Shown here: positions 17,747 to 27,182 of the stretch, in pieces | Layout: each line of letters starts with the position of its first letter | How positions within the stretch are numbered: position 1 is the first letter of the stretch | Source of the DNA: UBA4782 sp034429195 | GTDB lineage: Bacteria > Chloroflexota > Anaerolineae > Anaerolineales > Anaerolineaceae | NCBI GenBank assembly: GCA_034429195.1 | Contig: DAOUGQ010000021.1 | Location: forward strand, 1 to 64,000 | Reading direction: 5' to 3' | DNA length: 64,000 bases | Made by a program: the position numbers and the translations under genes | The notes under the pieces: generated by a model | What the model saw: the letters and a program-made list of their open reading frames with translations, nothing else | The model's database searches: none | What the model was told of the DNA's origin: nothing

Positions 17747-18583
17747 ATGGAACTACTCACAGCAGCTGCAATATCAACCAAAAACTTTATTGGTGAGCAA
17801 GATAAAGCACTACAAAGAATGGAAGCCTGGCTTCAACGCGCTTTTGAACAGGGCTCAGAATTGGCTTTATTCCCCGAACTCAATGTCAGTGGATATATCC
17901 CCGCACCTATTGCTGCCCATATTGCCGAAACTGTACCTGGACCCTCTACCGAGAAGATCATCCGGCTGGCTGAAAAGTATCGAACTACGATCGCTTTTGG
18001 ATTGATCGAAAAAGAACATGATAAATTATTTTGCACACATGTGCTGGTAAACGGAAATGGTATTCTGGGCAAACAGCGAAAAATCCATGTGCCGGCTCAT
18101 GAGCGACCTTTCTGGAGTGCAGGGGATGCCATTGAGATCATGGATATAGGAAAAGCGAAAATTGGCATTGCTGTTTGCCGGGATGCTTTCTTTGACGAGA
18201 TGACCCGTACATTCTACTTCAAAGGCGCTGATATTGTTCTGATGCCCTTTGGGTACTACAATGTGCCGCGCAGCCAATACCTTAAAGGGACGATTCATGG
18301 CATGTCGCTGGTCAAATCAGCCTGGTCCAATGGTTTTTTTGAACTTGTATGCAACAATGCAGAAGACCGCCCCGCCAACGCGTATGAACCACACGGGAAT
18401 AAATTTCCTGGCTGGGCGGGCATCATTGATCCCTGGGGTACGGTTTTAGGTTTTGTGGAAGTTGAAGGGAATAATGAGTCCATGATCGTACGGCAGCTCA
18501 ATCCTGCTGTTATGAATGACCGCCGCTCCCACCCCAATTTTCTTGCAAAGGAATTGCGACCAGCGTTGTATCAATTTGAATGA
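17747..18583 (+). CDS. Carbon-nitrogen hydrolase (nitrilase superfamily amidase)
   Basis: The 278-residue protein has the complete Glu-Lys-Cys triad: LFPELNVSGY (Glu), GKQRKIHVP (Lys) and IAVCRDAFF (Cys). Nitrilase-superfamily enzymes hydrolyse non-peptide C-N bonds in amides, carbamoyl compounds or nitriles in the cytoplasm. Specificity is not apparent. It begins after AAGGAAAAAAG, is monocistronic, and is followed by a strong terminator. A frame at 17682-18005 is only a shadow in another reading frame. Confidence 0.9.
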   Translation: MELLTAAAISTKNFIGEQDKALQRMEAWLQRAFEQGSELALFPELNVSGYIPAPIAAHIAETVPGPSTEKIIRLAEKYRTTIAFGLIEKEHDKLFCTHVLVNGNGILGKQRKIHVPAHERPFWSAGDAIEIMDIGKAKIGIAVCRDAFFDEMTRTFYFKGADIVLMPFGYYNVPRSQYLKGTIHGMSLVKSAWSNGFFELVCNNAEDRPANAYEPHGNKFPGWAGIIDPWGTVLGFVEVEGNNESMIVRQLNPAVMNDRRSHPNFLAKELRPALYQFE

Positions 18584-18623
18584 CTCCCAGAAAATAATTT
18601 TTTGATCCGATTTTAATAAAGGG

Positions 18624-18665
18624 AAAGCGCCTCAACTTTTTACGGTTGAGGCGCTTTTATTTTTA
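18624..18665 (+). terminator. Rho-independent terminator after the amidase gene
   Basis: AAAGCGCCTCAAC pairs with GTTGAGGCGCTTT across a short loop, followed by TATTTTT: a 13-bp stem. Confidence 0.9.
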
Positions 18666-18701
18666 CCCGTTAAAACCTGTCAGCATGTGGTTCAGCTTAT
18701 G

Positions 18702-19010
18702 TCACGGAAGCCAATCCTGTACTTCTCCTTTCAGGTTCGTTACCGGGATGATCTGGCACGTATCCACCTGGATCAAAGCCTGGGTATACATTTGGTCTGG
18801 GATTTTCCAGGAGAGGTCAACTAGCAGCCAGGTTCCATCAGGGCTCCAAACCATGTTGCGAATGTTGCCTTCACCATTCATTTCAATCAGCATTTTGCGT
18901 TGAGAACCATCGGGCGTGAAGGCAAAAACGGTTTGTGTACCAGCCGATTCATCTACCCAATTGAGCGCGAAGCGTTTTCCATCTTCTGAGACAGCAATGG
19001 CAGTAGCAAG
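18702..19010 (-). pseudogene. 3' remnant of a PD40 beta-propeller protein gene
   Basis: About 100 codons are open on the minus strand and read as the end of a TolB-like propeller (AVSEDGKRFALNWV, FTPDGSQRKML, MVWSPDGTWLLVDL), ending at the TGA at 18702. The rest of the gene is missing upstream, where unrelated sequence begins near 19010. An intact relative lies at 27183-28613. Confidence 0.65.
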
Positions 19011-19301
19011 AGAAATGCTCTGTAAGATATACGAAAAAGTATGAAAAAGGTAATAATTCCCGACACGGATGATCGTGTATCGTCAAGCCATTTCATAATT
19101 TGAGGTGCGAACATGAGAACATCAAAGTAAAGCTGATCATCAGGAATTAGATTATCTGTTAATATGTGCTGTGTAAAGCGAAGAAAAATTTTCTTCAAGG
19201 GGTCTTCATCTCAAGTATTCAAATAATTAATTAGTTTTGTGGGTTCTTATACCTGATTTACTTTAGCTACAAAACTATCTTTTTGAGGATTTGATACGTA
19301 T

Positions 19302-19747
19302 CCAACATTCGAGGAAATCTACAAAGGCTTTGGTCAAATTATTACCAATTTACAATCCTTGGAATTAATCCTGCGCTTTTTTAGATGAAATACAAAGACA
19401 TCCTGGTCAATCATATGGATCTCTTTCATAGTTAACTGAGCTGAAAGCTGGTGATTGGGTTCCAGAGAATTATTTCACTAATTATGACTCACTAGACAAA
19501 CTAGTAAATAATGTCAATAATGAATTGAGAGCGCATAATTTCACTGAAAGAGAACAACATTCAGACTCCTGATGGGCAGAATTTTGATGCCTTTATGGTG
19601 CTACCATTGGATGAAAAGAAATTACAAAAGATCAATGGAAGATTCTTTGAGGATCCGGCATTTCAAGTAGATAAGAATGATCTGGAAAAATTCGAGCAGA
19701 ATTTCCCCCATAAGGAAAAGCATAAACGAGAAGGGCAATTTCGATAA
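19302..19747 (+). pseudogene. Fragments of one or two decayed genes
   Basis: Three plus-strand pieces in different frames look protein-like: 19302-19395 (FEEIYKGFGQIITNLQSLEL), 19436-19545 (GDWVPENYFTNYDSLDKLVN) and a 64-codon open run ending at the TAA at 19745-19747 (TPDGQNFDAFMVLPLDEKKL). The first two resemble the N-terminal half of a small helical protein family I have no name for; the third is unrecognised. Stops and frameshifts between them indicate decay. Confidence 0.4.
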
Positions 19748-19784
19748 CTTGTTTTTTTATCTTCAAGCTTTTTAATATAACAAG

Positions 19785-19818
19785 CAACAACGCCCTTTGA
19801 ATCAAGGGCGTTGCTTTT
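19785..19818 (+). terminator. Intrinsic terminator, possibly bidirectional
   Basis: CAACGCCCTT (19788-19797) and AAGGGCGTTG (19804-19813) form a perfect 10-bp stem with a six-base loop, followed by CTTTTC. It lies between gene debris on the plus strand and the end of the ABC operon on the minus strand. Confidence 0.7.
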
Positions 19819-19884
19819 CATTTATTTATTTTAGAAATTAAATTATATACATAAGTGACTCCATGAAACATCATAGAATCTCAA

Positions 19885-20784
19885 TTAAAGCACATCAACC
19901 GTTTGACCTTTACTCCGCATTAACCAGACATACCCATCTTCGAGACCAGGTTTTACCGCTTCAGCAGTTGGATACTTTTCTATGGAAGACCCAACCAACC
20001 TGTATTGGATCCCCTCTGGCAGGTGTAGCATAGATACGACGGTTAATCCATGATCCGGTCTTTCCATACTGTCGGAGGTGAATGACCAGACATGTCCATC
20101 TGCTTCTCGCATCAGCCCTGCAGGGCTGCCACGGAAGATCACCTGCCCAGAAGACAACACAGCCATATCCTGGCAGGTCTGCGCAATATCTTCAACGATA
20201 TGTGTTGATAGGATGATAGTTCTCTCGTCAGACAAATTGACAAGCAGGTTTCTGAAGCGGATACGTTCTTCAGGATCAAGGCCGGCAGTCGGTTCATCAA
20301 CGATCAACAGCTCAGGATCATTGACCAGTGCCTGAGCGATGCCAACCCGTCGTTTCATACCACCGGAAAACCCCTTGATTTTCCTCTCTGCATCCTGACT
20401 TAATCCAACCATATTGAGGACCTTTTCAACCTGTTGTACTCGCTTTTGTGTATCATCGATTCCTTTGAGGATCGCCATATAATCTATGAACTGCGATGCA
20501 CTCAATTCCTGATACATACCAAGCTCTTGTGGCAGATACCCCAGTGTGGCTTTGATAGCTTTTTTCCCAGCGCCTGTCTTCAAAGAATGGCCATTGATTA
20601 TAACTTCACCCTGGCTCGGATTGACAATTCCAGCCAGAATGCGCATCAAGGTGGTTTTTCCAGCTCCATTTGGACCAAGCAGCCCAAACATCCCGGTTCC
20701 AATTTCGAGATTAACATTATCCAGCGCCTGAACGGTGCGATTTTTTGTACGGTAAATTTTTGAGAGAGAAGAAATTGTGATCAC
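19885..20784 (-). CDS. ABC transporter ATP-binding protein of the ECF-sigma operon
   Basis: The 299-residue ATPase has Walker A GPNGAGKTTL, signature FSGGMKRRVG, Walker B LLIVDEPTAGLDP and STHIVED. A ~90-residue C-terminal region without ATPase motifs follows. It is the last gene of a five-gene minus-strand operon (sigma factor, anti-sigma, two membrane proteins, ATPase). Together with the two membrane proteins it forms an ABC-2-like exporter of unknown cargo. Confidence 0.92.
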   Translation of the reverse strand: MITISSLSKIYRTKNRTVQALDNVNLEIGTGMFGLLGPNGAGKTTLMRILAGIVNPSQGEVIINGHSLKTGAGKKAIKATLGYLPQELGMYQELSASQFIDYMAILKGIDDTQKRVQQVEKVLNMVGLSQDAERKIKGFSGGMKRRVGIAQALVNDPELLIVDEPTAGLDPEERIRFRNLLVNLSDERTIILSTHIVEDIAQTCQDMAVLSSGQVIFRGSPAGLMREADGHVWSFTSDSMERPDHGLTVVSMLHLPEGIQYRLVGSSIEKYPTAEAVKPGLEDGYVWLMRSKGQTVDVL

Positions 20785-20842
20785 TTTCTTTATCCTTTTG
20801 TAAATTCTTAATCGTCATGTATGCCAGAAAGGCAGCCTATGA

Positions 20843-21505
20843 TTAGATATACCTTTCCTGTCGTCGTAGTAATTCCAAAGATGCGATCAGAAAGGCAATG
20901 CTCAAACCGAAAAGTACAATCTGGTTGGCATGCAAGGCAGGGTGCTCTGGCATAAAAACACCCATGAAGACCAATACATACTGACCTATTGCGCCATCTG
21001 CAAACCAACTGCGTGCGACAAGTTGGACAATCCATACCAATCCAACCACAGAAGCTCCAATAGGTGCCTGGGTGGAGATAAAAGCCATCAGGCATCCAAA
21101 AGACATTAGAGAGATAGTCGGTACCAGCCAGAGCAACTGCACATCACCCCAACCACCAATTGGAGAGAAATCAGCACCAAAATAAGAAGCGAAAATTTGA
21201 AAGGTAAGCGCTGACAGTACCTGAATTGTGAAGGTCGGCAGAAGCCGTTCCATGAGAGTCCGGATGGCAGAAATCGGTGTAGAGAAACGTAGTTCCAGAG
21301 CAGGGTCTTCCAGAACAGCATAAGCAGCGGTTATTCCACCCATTAAGGGGATGACGGTTCCCAGGTATGCGCGTGTTGTATCGAAAATATATTCAGAACC
21401 ACGAATAATCCCGATGATGATGAACACTGCCCAAAAAGATAATGGGAACCATATCTGTTCAAACCGAGAAGTAAGCAAGATGTAGTGTAATGATGAGCGT
21501 TTCAT
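20843..21505 (-). CDS. Membrane protein, probable ABC-2 permease subunit
   Basis: The 220-residue product has about six hydrophobic segments and no enzymatic motif. The ATG at 21505 is preferred over the longer frame to 21535 because ATAGGAGTTATC lies directly ahead and the extension would overlap the preceding gene. With the neighbouring permease and ATPase it probably makes a heteromeric ABC transporter. Confidence 0.75.
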   Translation of the reverse strand: MKRSSLHYILLTSRFEQIWFPLSFWAVFIIIGIIRGSEYIFDTTRAYLGTVIPLMGGITAAYAVLEDPALELRFSTPISAIRTLMERLLPTFTIQVLSALTFQIFASYFGADFSPIGGWGDVQLLWLVPTISLMSFGCLMAFISTQAPIGASVVGLVWIVQLVARSWFADGAIGQYVLVFMGVFMPEHPALHANQIVLFGLSIAFLIASLELLRRQERYI

Positions 21506-21513
21506 GATAACTC

Positions 21514-22299
21514 CTATGTATGCTTTTCCTGCCAATGTAAGTAACGGTTGACAGTAAATAGCACGATAGCGATACAGGTCATGAGAACGATAAGATTTAG
21601 CACTGCTTCAACTGGAGTGAAAGCCTGCACTACCTTGTAAGTAGAGCTATATGTAACATTGAAGTAAGCCTGCAAGGGATATTGACCTGCAACATTTAAT
21701 AAAGTATCACTGATGGTAGGGAAAGCTTTTGGAGAGAGCAGATTGCCCCAGAACCAGTAACCTGTAAACAATACCTGATACACTCGCAGTGGCATGATTA
21801 AAGGACAAGCCAATGAAAAAGCGACAACAAAAGCATGCGCAGGCACTGCTATGGATAGGAAAGCCAGAAAAAGAGGCCACAGGTACTCCAATGGAGCAAG
21901 ACCAGTTAAAATCGTTATAATTCCAGATGCAGCCACCAGAAATGCCATGGGAAGGAGTACAGAAAGCAAAATTCCCAGGTACTTTGCCAGAACGTATGCA
22001 GAAATGGATAACGGCGTGCTACGTTGTAGCTCTCGAATACCATTACGGAAATCGCGTTGCATCCTGTCTGCAGATAATATTCCAGCCAGAAGAGGCATAA
22101 AAACATTGAAAGTAAAAACGAAATTCCCTGCGCTTTGCCAGATTTTTTCATGACCGATCACATCGCCTGTTCTATCCATTGATGGAATAAGGATGGAAAC
22201 AATGTAAAAAGTGATGAGCAAAGCGTAGGTGATCCAGAAACCAGTTCGGCGAACCGACATTTTAAATTCATAGTTGGTTATTTTGAAAAAGTGATTCAT
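21514..22299 (-). CDS. ABC-2 permease family membrane protein
   Basis: The 261-residue protein begins MNHFFKITNYEFKMSVRR, a typical ABC-2 cytoplasmic lead-in, followed by about six spans and the post-TM1 sequence ADRMQRDFRNGIRELQRSTP, a hallmark of Nos/ABC-2 permeases. The longer frame to 22443 adds residues unlike the family. It ends eight bp before the second membrane protein gene. Confidence 0.8.
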   Translation of the reverse strand: MNHFFKITNYEFKMSVRRTGFWITYALLITFYIVSILIPSMDRTGDVIGHEKIWQSAGNFVFTFNVFMPLLAGILSADRMQRDFRNGIRELQRSTPLSISAYVLAKYLGILLSVLLPMAFLVAASGIITILTGLAPLEYLWPLFLAFLSIAVPAHAFVVAFSLACPLIMPLRVYQVLFTGYWFWGNLLSPKAFPTISDTLLNVAGQYPLQAYFNVTYSSTYKVVQAFTPVEAVLNLIVLMTCIAIVLFTVNRYLHWQEKHT

Positions 22300-22381
22300 T
22301 CGATTCTCGCTATTTTTAGTAGTATGTTGACTATCCTTTAGATTAATAGATATTCGAAATACGGATGGAACCACCATGAAA

Positions 22382-23296
22382 TTACAAAGAGCTCTGTACC
22401 AGCCCATGTTCAGAAAATCGGGTGGAAAACAATGCAATGGCAAAAATCGCTATTGCAGATATAAGCAGTAAACCTGGTGAGTTCCAGAAACCCTGGTATA
22501 TATTCCAAAAAACATCAAATTTAGATATAGAAAATCCCCAGAAACCTAAAAACTTTGATACCTGTAAGTATTGGGTGATCCACAATACATAAGAGATCAC
22601 AATGGAGTTACTTGTGCCCAACCAAATTGAAAGTAATAATGCCAGAGCAGAGAGAAATGCCATCGGCGCCAGCCAGCTTAAGATGAGCTGCCCAAAGAAT
22701 TCTGGCGGGATGATTGATACCAATGCAATGCTGGCTACAAGGGTGATCACCAGGTTAAACGCTGAAACAATGCTTAAGCGTGCAAGGAGAATTTTCCAGG
22801 AGGATGTCTGAGTTGCAACGACAAGTTCGTATGCAGGGTCATTCTCGGGGTTATGAAGCATTGCCAGGTTTGCGGCTGCCACCATTGGGGCAATGAACAC
22901 GATTGCGTTGATATGATTGGAAAGTAGTGCGATCATCACACCCAACGCCATGATGCCAAGTGAGGTTGGCCAAACCTCACGTCTGATGAGATAAGATTGG
23001 GCTCTCAGCAGGTTGAATGCCTGTTGGAAGGCTTTGGAGAATTTCAGAAACGCTGAAAAGGGTTTTCTCTCGGTTTGCTCCTTTTCTAATATGTGTGTCA
23101 GGGCGAGTTCTGTAAGGTTTTTTGGCGGTATAACGACTGTATTCATTGCTTTTATTTCGCAAGAAACCGAGCGCCAAAAGGTCAATTCTTCCTGGCAAAG
23201 GGTGCATTCTTTGAGATGCTCTTCCAATTTGGAAACCTGTGATGCCTCTAATTGCCGTGCAGCATAGAGAGGTATTTCATCAAGATAATGTTTCAT
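22382..23296 (-). CDS. Zinc-finger anti-sigma factor with a multi-span membrane domain
   Basis: The 304-residue protein begins with a zinc-binding anti-sigma (ZAS-type) domain: H-x3-C-x2-C in EEHLKECTLCQEE. The C-terminal ~190 residues hold about six membrane spans, many more than the single span of a classical anti-sigma, and look like an ABC-2 permease module. The ATG at 23296 overlaps the sigma stop (TGATG) and follows GGAGGAACTC, which fixes the start. It should hold the sigma factor inactive at the membrane until a signal arrives. Confidence 0.82.
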   Translation of the reverse strand: MKHYLDEIPLYAARQLEASQVSKLEEHLKECTLCQEELTFWRSVSCEIKAMNTVVIPPKNLTELALTHILEKEQTERKPFSAFLKFSKAFQQAFNLLRAQSYLIRREVWPTSLGIMALGVMIALLSNHINAIVFIAPMVAAANLAMLHNPENDPAYELVVATQTSSWKILLARLSIVSAFNLVITLVASIALVSIIPPEFFGQLILSWLAPMAFLSALALLLSIWLGTSNSIVISYVLWITQYLQVSKFLGFWGFSISKFDVFWNIYQGFWNSPGLLLISAIAIFAIALFSTRFSEHGLVQSSL

Positions 23297-23919
23297 CAGA
23301 GTTCCTCCATACGGCTTATCACACCGCGTAACTGTTGCCGGGCATAACTCAAACGACTTTTTACGGTTCCAATGGGGCAGTGACATACTTCTGCAATTTC
23401 GTTCAGGCTCAATCCCTGATAAAAGACCAGTTCAAGTACCATGCGATGCTCTGGTGATAATTGCCTTAACCCCTGCCTGATCAGTCTGGATTGTTCATTG
23501 GCTTGGGCTTGCTCTTCAGGTTGTGGTTCATCAGCAAAGATGTTATCTTCCATCTCCTCAGAAATTGGGATGGACCGATGACGCAAGGATTTAATTGCTA
23601 TGTGGTGAATGATTCTCAAAAGCCAGGCGATAAGCCGTCCATCGCCACGATATGATGTGGCAGAACGCCAGACTGTTTCCAACGTATCCTGAACTACATC
23701 TTCCGCCTGTGCGTGGTCTGAGGTCAGGCACAGAGCATAGGTATACAATCGCTGACCATACACCAGATACAGTTCCTGGAGGGCATGTTCATCTTTCGCT
23801 GCAATCCGGCTAATTAGCTCAAGATCGTGCGCAACATCCATGGATGTGGATTGTATTCGCTCAGTTGTTTGAGAAAGATTCATTGTCAATTGCCTTGCTA
23901 ACATTTCGTCTTCACTCAT
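23296..23919 (-). CDS. ECF-type RNA polymerase sigma factor
   Basis: The 207-residue protein has region 2 (AEDVVQDTLETVWRSATSY, IAWLLRIIHHIAIKSLRHR) and region 4 (LRQLSPEHRMVLELVFYQGL, SLNEIAEVCHCPIGTVKSR). ECF sigmas redirect RNA polymerase in response to a membrane signal. It is the first gene of the operon and overlaps its anti-sigma by one base; the downstream ABC genes are probably both target and part of the response. Confidence 0.93.
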   Translation of the reverse strand: MSEDEMLARQLTMNLSQTTERIQSTSMDVAHDLELISRIAAKDEHALQELYLVYGQRLYTYALCLTSDHAQAEDVVQDTLETVWRSATSYRGDGRLIAWLLRIIHHIAIKSLRHRSIPISEEMEDNIFADEPQPEEQAQANEQSRLIRQGLRQLSPEHRMVLELVFYQGLSLNEIAEVCHCPIGTVKSRLSYARQQLRGVISRMEEL

Positions 23920-24226
23920 TTGCTCTGGTTGTACTCAGAATTATGTACCACCGTGAAGACAAAAGGTTCAAAATTGGGTTGGATGTTTGGCTTACAAGTC
24001 AAAACCAATGATTTCACTTTATAGTATAAAGCTCTATAATTTTCGAAGCTTGTACCTGATAAACAGATAAAAAATTGCTAACTATCCTTTTCAAATTTCT
24101 ATACAGAAGTACTGCTTTTTTTTCAATGCAAAGGCCGATCTTCATGATTGTGTATAATCAAATCCTGAAGAATATTTTCTGGATACAGACTTTTCATTGC
24201 AAATATTCTAAAAGGAGGACCAGATA
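23920..24226. promoter_or_regulatory. Divergent intergenic region between the sigma operon and the aldo/keto reductase
   Basis: About 300 bp with no gene. The middle (near 24018-24042) holds clustered -10-like sequences TATAGT, TATAAA and TATAAT. The last 20 bases carry AAAGGAGG, the Shine-Dalgarno of the reductase gene. Confidence 0.5.
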
Positions 24227-25405
24227 ATGCATTATCGAACACATCGCGGATGTACCTTCTCTGAGATCGGCATTGGCTGTTATGCCTTGAGCGGTGCATA
24301 TGGCCAGAAAGATCCACACAGCTATCGGCAGATGCTGCAAAGAGCCATCGAGTTGGGTGTAACATTCTTTGATACTGCTAATACATACGGAGATCTCGCA
24401 GAAGAGTTGTTGGGAGAAGTCATCCTGCCATACCGTTCTTCGATTTTTCTGGCTACAAAAGCTGGTATGCAAGGAAACCAGAAGTCCGATCTTTCCCGTA
24501 GCGGGGTACTGAACGCCTGCGAAGAATCTTTACGACGATTACAAACAGAGTACATCGACCTGTATCAGATCCATTATGATGATCCGCTTACACCCGTTGG
24601 AGAAACCCTTGAAGCTCTAGATGAACTGGTAAAAACTGGAAAAATCCGCAACTATGGCATTGGTCATCTGCCGATGGAGCGCATCCGCGAATATCTGCAA
24701 ACAGGGAAGATATTTTCAGGGCAGTATGAGTTGAGTGCGGTGGCGCGAGACACCCGAAAAGAAATCCTTCCCCTGTTGCTCACCCATCACACTGGTTTGA
24801 TCGCTTTCAGCGTAACCGGTCGTGGTTTGTTAGCCAGCCAGGTTGGTAAAAAACCATCTTTCGAACCAGGGGATATTCGTGTCATTGATCCACTTTTTCA
24901 GCGTGACCGTTATCAATCTGCGCTACGGATCACCCATAAATTCATTGAACTTGGTCAGCTTTATGGAAAAAGCAGCACACAAACAGCAATAGCCTGGGTT
25001 TTATCGCAGCCAGGTGTGATCTGCGCGCTGACAGGTCCTTCTTCCATTGCTCATCTTGAGGAGAATCTGGGTGGTTCAAACTGGCTGATCGCGAAAGAAC
25101 ATCTGGATGAGTTGGAACAATTCTTTACGGCAGAAGATGAGCAATTGCAAAAAGAGCTACGGCAAAGCATCAGAGGCATTCTGGAAGATCCGGTCTCTTC
25201 TGACTCTACCCAGGTAATCCAGGACCTGATTTATGTAATTGAAACTGCTATTACCTATGGTTGGATCGAGCAGGAAAAGATCATGCCGTATTTTATGGAA
25301 ATCTGGCAGGAGAAAAAGGCAGGTAAACAGGCATCGTTGCAAAAACTGGAATCAACGCGCCATGAAATAGCTGCCTTGATTGACCCCTCTGTACTGCTAC
25401 GTTAG
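24227..25405 (+). CDS. Aldo/keto reductase with C-terminal extension
   Basis: The 392-residue protein has the AKR TIM barrel with its tetrad: FFDTANTYG (Asp and Tyr), FLATKAG (Lys) and YQIHYDDP (His). It would reduce or oxidise carbonyl/alcohol groups with NAD(P)H. The barrel ends near residue 305; the remaining ~85 residues, mostly helical and Lys/Glu-rich, are not part of the standard fold and I do not recognise them. RBS AAAGGAGGACC is strong. Confidence 0.9.
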   Translation: MHYRTHRGCTFSEIGIGCYALSGAYGQKDPHSYRQMLQRAIELGVTFFDTANTYGDLAEELLGEVILPYRSSIFLATKAGMQGNQKSDLSRSGVLNACEESLRRLQTEYIDLYQIHYDDPLTPVGETLEALDELVKTGKIRNYGIGHLPMERIREYLQTGKIFSGQYELSAVARDTRKEILPLLLTHHTGLIAFSVTGRGLLASQVGKKPSFEPGDIRVIDPLFQRDRYQSALRITHKFIELGQLYGKSSTQTAIAWVLSQPGVICALTGPSSIAHLEENLGGSNWLIAKEHLDELEQFFTAEDEQLQKELRQSIRGILEDPVSSDSTQVIQDLIYVIETAITYGWIEQEKIMPYFMEIWQEKKAGKQASLQKLESTRHEIAALIDPSVLLR

Positions 25406-25487
25406 GTGTTTTTTTACGTATATTGTTTTTAATGAAATATTATGAAGATAATCGCCTTTCGATAAATTTATTAGTGGAGAGGACATC

Positions 25488-25805
25488 ATGATTTCTAGAA
25501 TCTGGCATGGTTGGACTACACCTGAAAATGCAGATATTTACGAAGGTCTACTTAAGGAAGAGATCTTCGTTGGGATCCGCAACCGAGACATACATGGTTT
25601 TAAAGATATTCAGTTGCTTCGACGAAATATTGGACAAGAAGTTGAATTTATCACGATCATGTTGTTTGACTCACTTGGCGCAGTTCGTGAATTTGCTGGT
25701 GAAGATTATGAAGCAGCAGTAGTGCCGCCTAAGGCGCGAGCTGTCCTTTCCCGCTTCGATGCTCGATCACAACATTATGAAGTTAGAGTAGCGGGTGGTG
25801 GATAG
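25488..25805 (+). CDS. Small dimeric alpha-beta barrel (antibiotic monooxygenase-like) protein
   Basis: The 105-residue protein starts MISRIWHGWTTPENADIYEG and has FITIMLFDSLGAVREFAG, the layout of ferredoxin-like dimeric barrel proteins often annotated as ABM-domain or stress-responsive proteins. Function is unknown. The ATG follows GTGGAGAGGAC. It lies 82 bp after the aldo/keto reductase on the same strand and may be co-transcribed. Confidence 0.7.
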   Translation: MISRIWHGWTTPENADIYEGLLKEEIFVGIRNRDIHGFKDIQLLRRNIGQEVEFITIMLFDSLGAVREFAGEDYEAAVVPPKARAVLSRFDARSQHYEVRVAGGG

Positions 25806-25981
25806 ATCTTTATATCGATAAAATTTCCACCTGCGATGTTGTTTTGTAGCAATGCGCGCTTTTACCCACATGGCTACTTATGTTCTTTTTTGTCGCGATT
25901 TTTATAACCGTCTGAATGAGTGGTAAACTCTACTGCGTCAGATCGAGAAGAAAACTGGTATGATATTCTGTTCGATCGTTA

Positions 25982-27175
25982 TTGATTGCACCAGAGGTTA
26001 ATTTGGTTACAGATAAATTTATCACTCCACAAATTCAACAGGAATTGATCGAATTTACCCGTGAGCTTATCCGCATTAGAAGCTTTTCTGGACAAGAGGA
26101 AAAAGTAATCCGGTTCATTTCTCAAAAGATGAAATCACTGGGCTATGATGAAGTGAACATCGATGCTATGGGAAATGTCTTGGGGAGAATAGGAAATGGC
26201 GAGAAAATCCTGCAGTTTGACTCACATGTTGATACCGTAACGGTTAACGATGAGAATGAGTGGGATCTCCCGCCATTCAAAGCCGATGTAGTTGACGGGC
26301 AATTATTTGGCAGGGGTTCTGTGGATATGAAATCGGGGGCTGCTTCGTCAATTTATGCGGGTGCATTGGCGAAACAGTCAGGATTTCTATCAGGTAAAAC
26401 CATCTATGTTTCCTGCAGTGTGTTTGAGGAAGACTGCGATGGGGAGAATTTGAAGAATCTCTATCAAGAGCTCAATTTTAAACCGGATTACGTGGTCATT
26501 TGCGAACCTTCAGAAAATAAAATCACACTTGGACACAAAGGAAAAGCCCAGGTTTGCATTAGAACACATGGTGTTTCAGCGCACGGATCTGCACCTGAAA
26601 AGGGGGTCAATGCAGTTTATGAAATGGCAGAGATCATTCAACGGATTGAAAAAACGAACGCCAGCCTGATGCAGCAACCAGAACCGCGTGGTACACTGGC
26701 TTTATCGAATATCTCGTGCACCACAGCTTCATTGAATGCGGTGCCTTCTGAATGTGCTATCTACCTGGATAGACGAATGGCACCCGGCGAAACCGAGACC
26801 GCCATCCGACAGGAAATGGATCGATTGATCGAAGGGAAAAGAGCGACCTGGGAAGTCGGCACACTCCAACGTAAATGTTGGACTGGTAAAGAAATCACCT
26901 ATAAACCATTTCACATGGCATGGAAGATAGCTGAAAACCATAAGCTTACCCATGCATGCAACACTGCTTATCAGGAATATTTCGGAAGAGCACCTGACGA
27001 ATACGGTTTCTGGGATTTCAGCACAAACGCTATCACGCCAGTGAGCATGGGTATTCCTGTGATCGGATTTGGACCAGGTGATCCGAAATTAGCTCACATG
27101 CGAAACGAACATTGTGATATTCAGCAGATCATCGATGCCTGCGGTTTCTATACCAGCCTGATACAACACATATAA
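25982..27175 (+). CDS. M20 family peptidase/deacylase (YgeY-like)
   Basis: The 397-residue protein has the M20 dizinc site: FDSHVDTVTV (His, Asp), RGSVDMKSG (bridging Asp), FEEDCDGE (Glu general base) and a late HMRNEHCD (His). The overall length and HGVSAHGSAPEKG lid region fit the YgeY-type selenium-metabolism hydrolase group, which hydrolyses amide bonds in small molecules. TTG at 25982 is the longest start; another TTG at 26003 follows AGAGG and is equally possible. Confidence 0.85.
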   Translation: MIAPEVNLVTDKFITPQIQQELIEFTRELIRIRSFSGQEEKVIRFISQKMKSLGYDEVNIDAMGNVLGRIGNGEKILQFDSHVDTVTVNDENEWDLPPFKADVVDGQLFGRGSVDMKSGAASSIYAGALAKQSGFLSGKTIYVSCSVFEEDCDGENLKNLYQELNFKPDYVVICEPSENKITLGHKGKAQVCIRTHGVSAHGSAPEKGVNAVYEMAEIIQRIEKTNASLMQQPEPRGTLALSNISCTTASLNAVPSECAIYLDRRMAPGETETAIRQEMDRLIEGKRATWEVGTLQRKCWTGKEITYKPFHMAWKIAENHKLTHACNTAYQEYFGRAPDEYGFWDFSTNAITPVSMGIPVIGFGPGDPKLAHMRNEHCDIQQIIDACGFYTSLIQHI

Positions 27176-27182
27176 ACAGTAA

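Noticed and set aside
17682..18005. 107-codon plus-strand frame starting before the amidase gene
   Set aside because: It overlaps the amidase in another frame and shows no conserved motif; the amidase triad is complete in its own frame.
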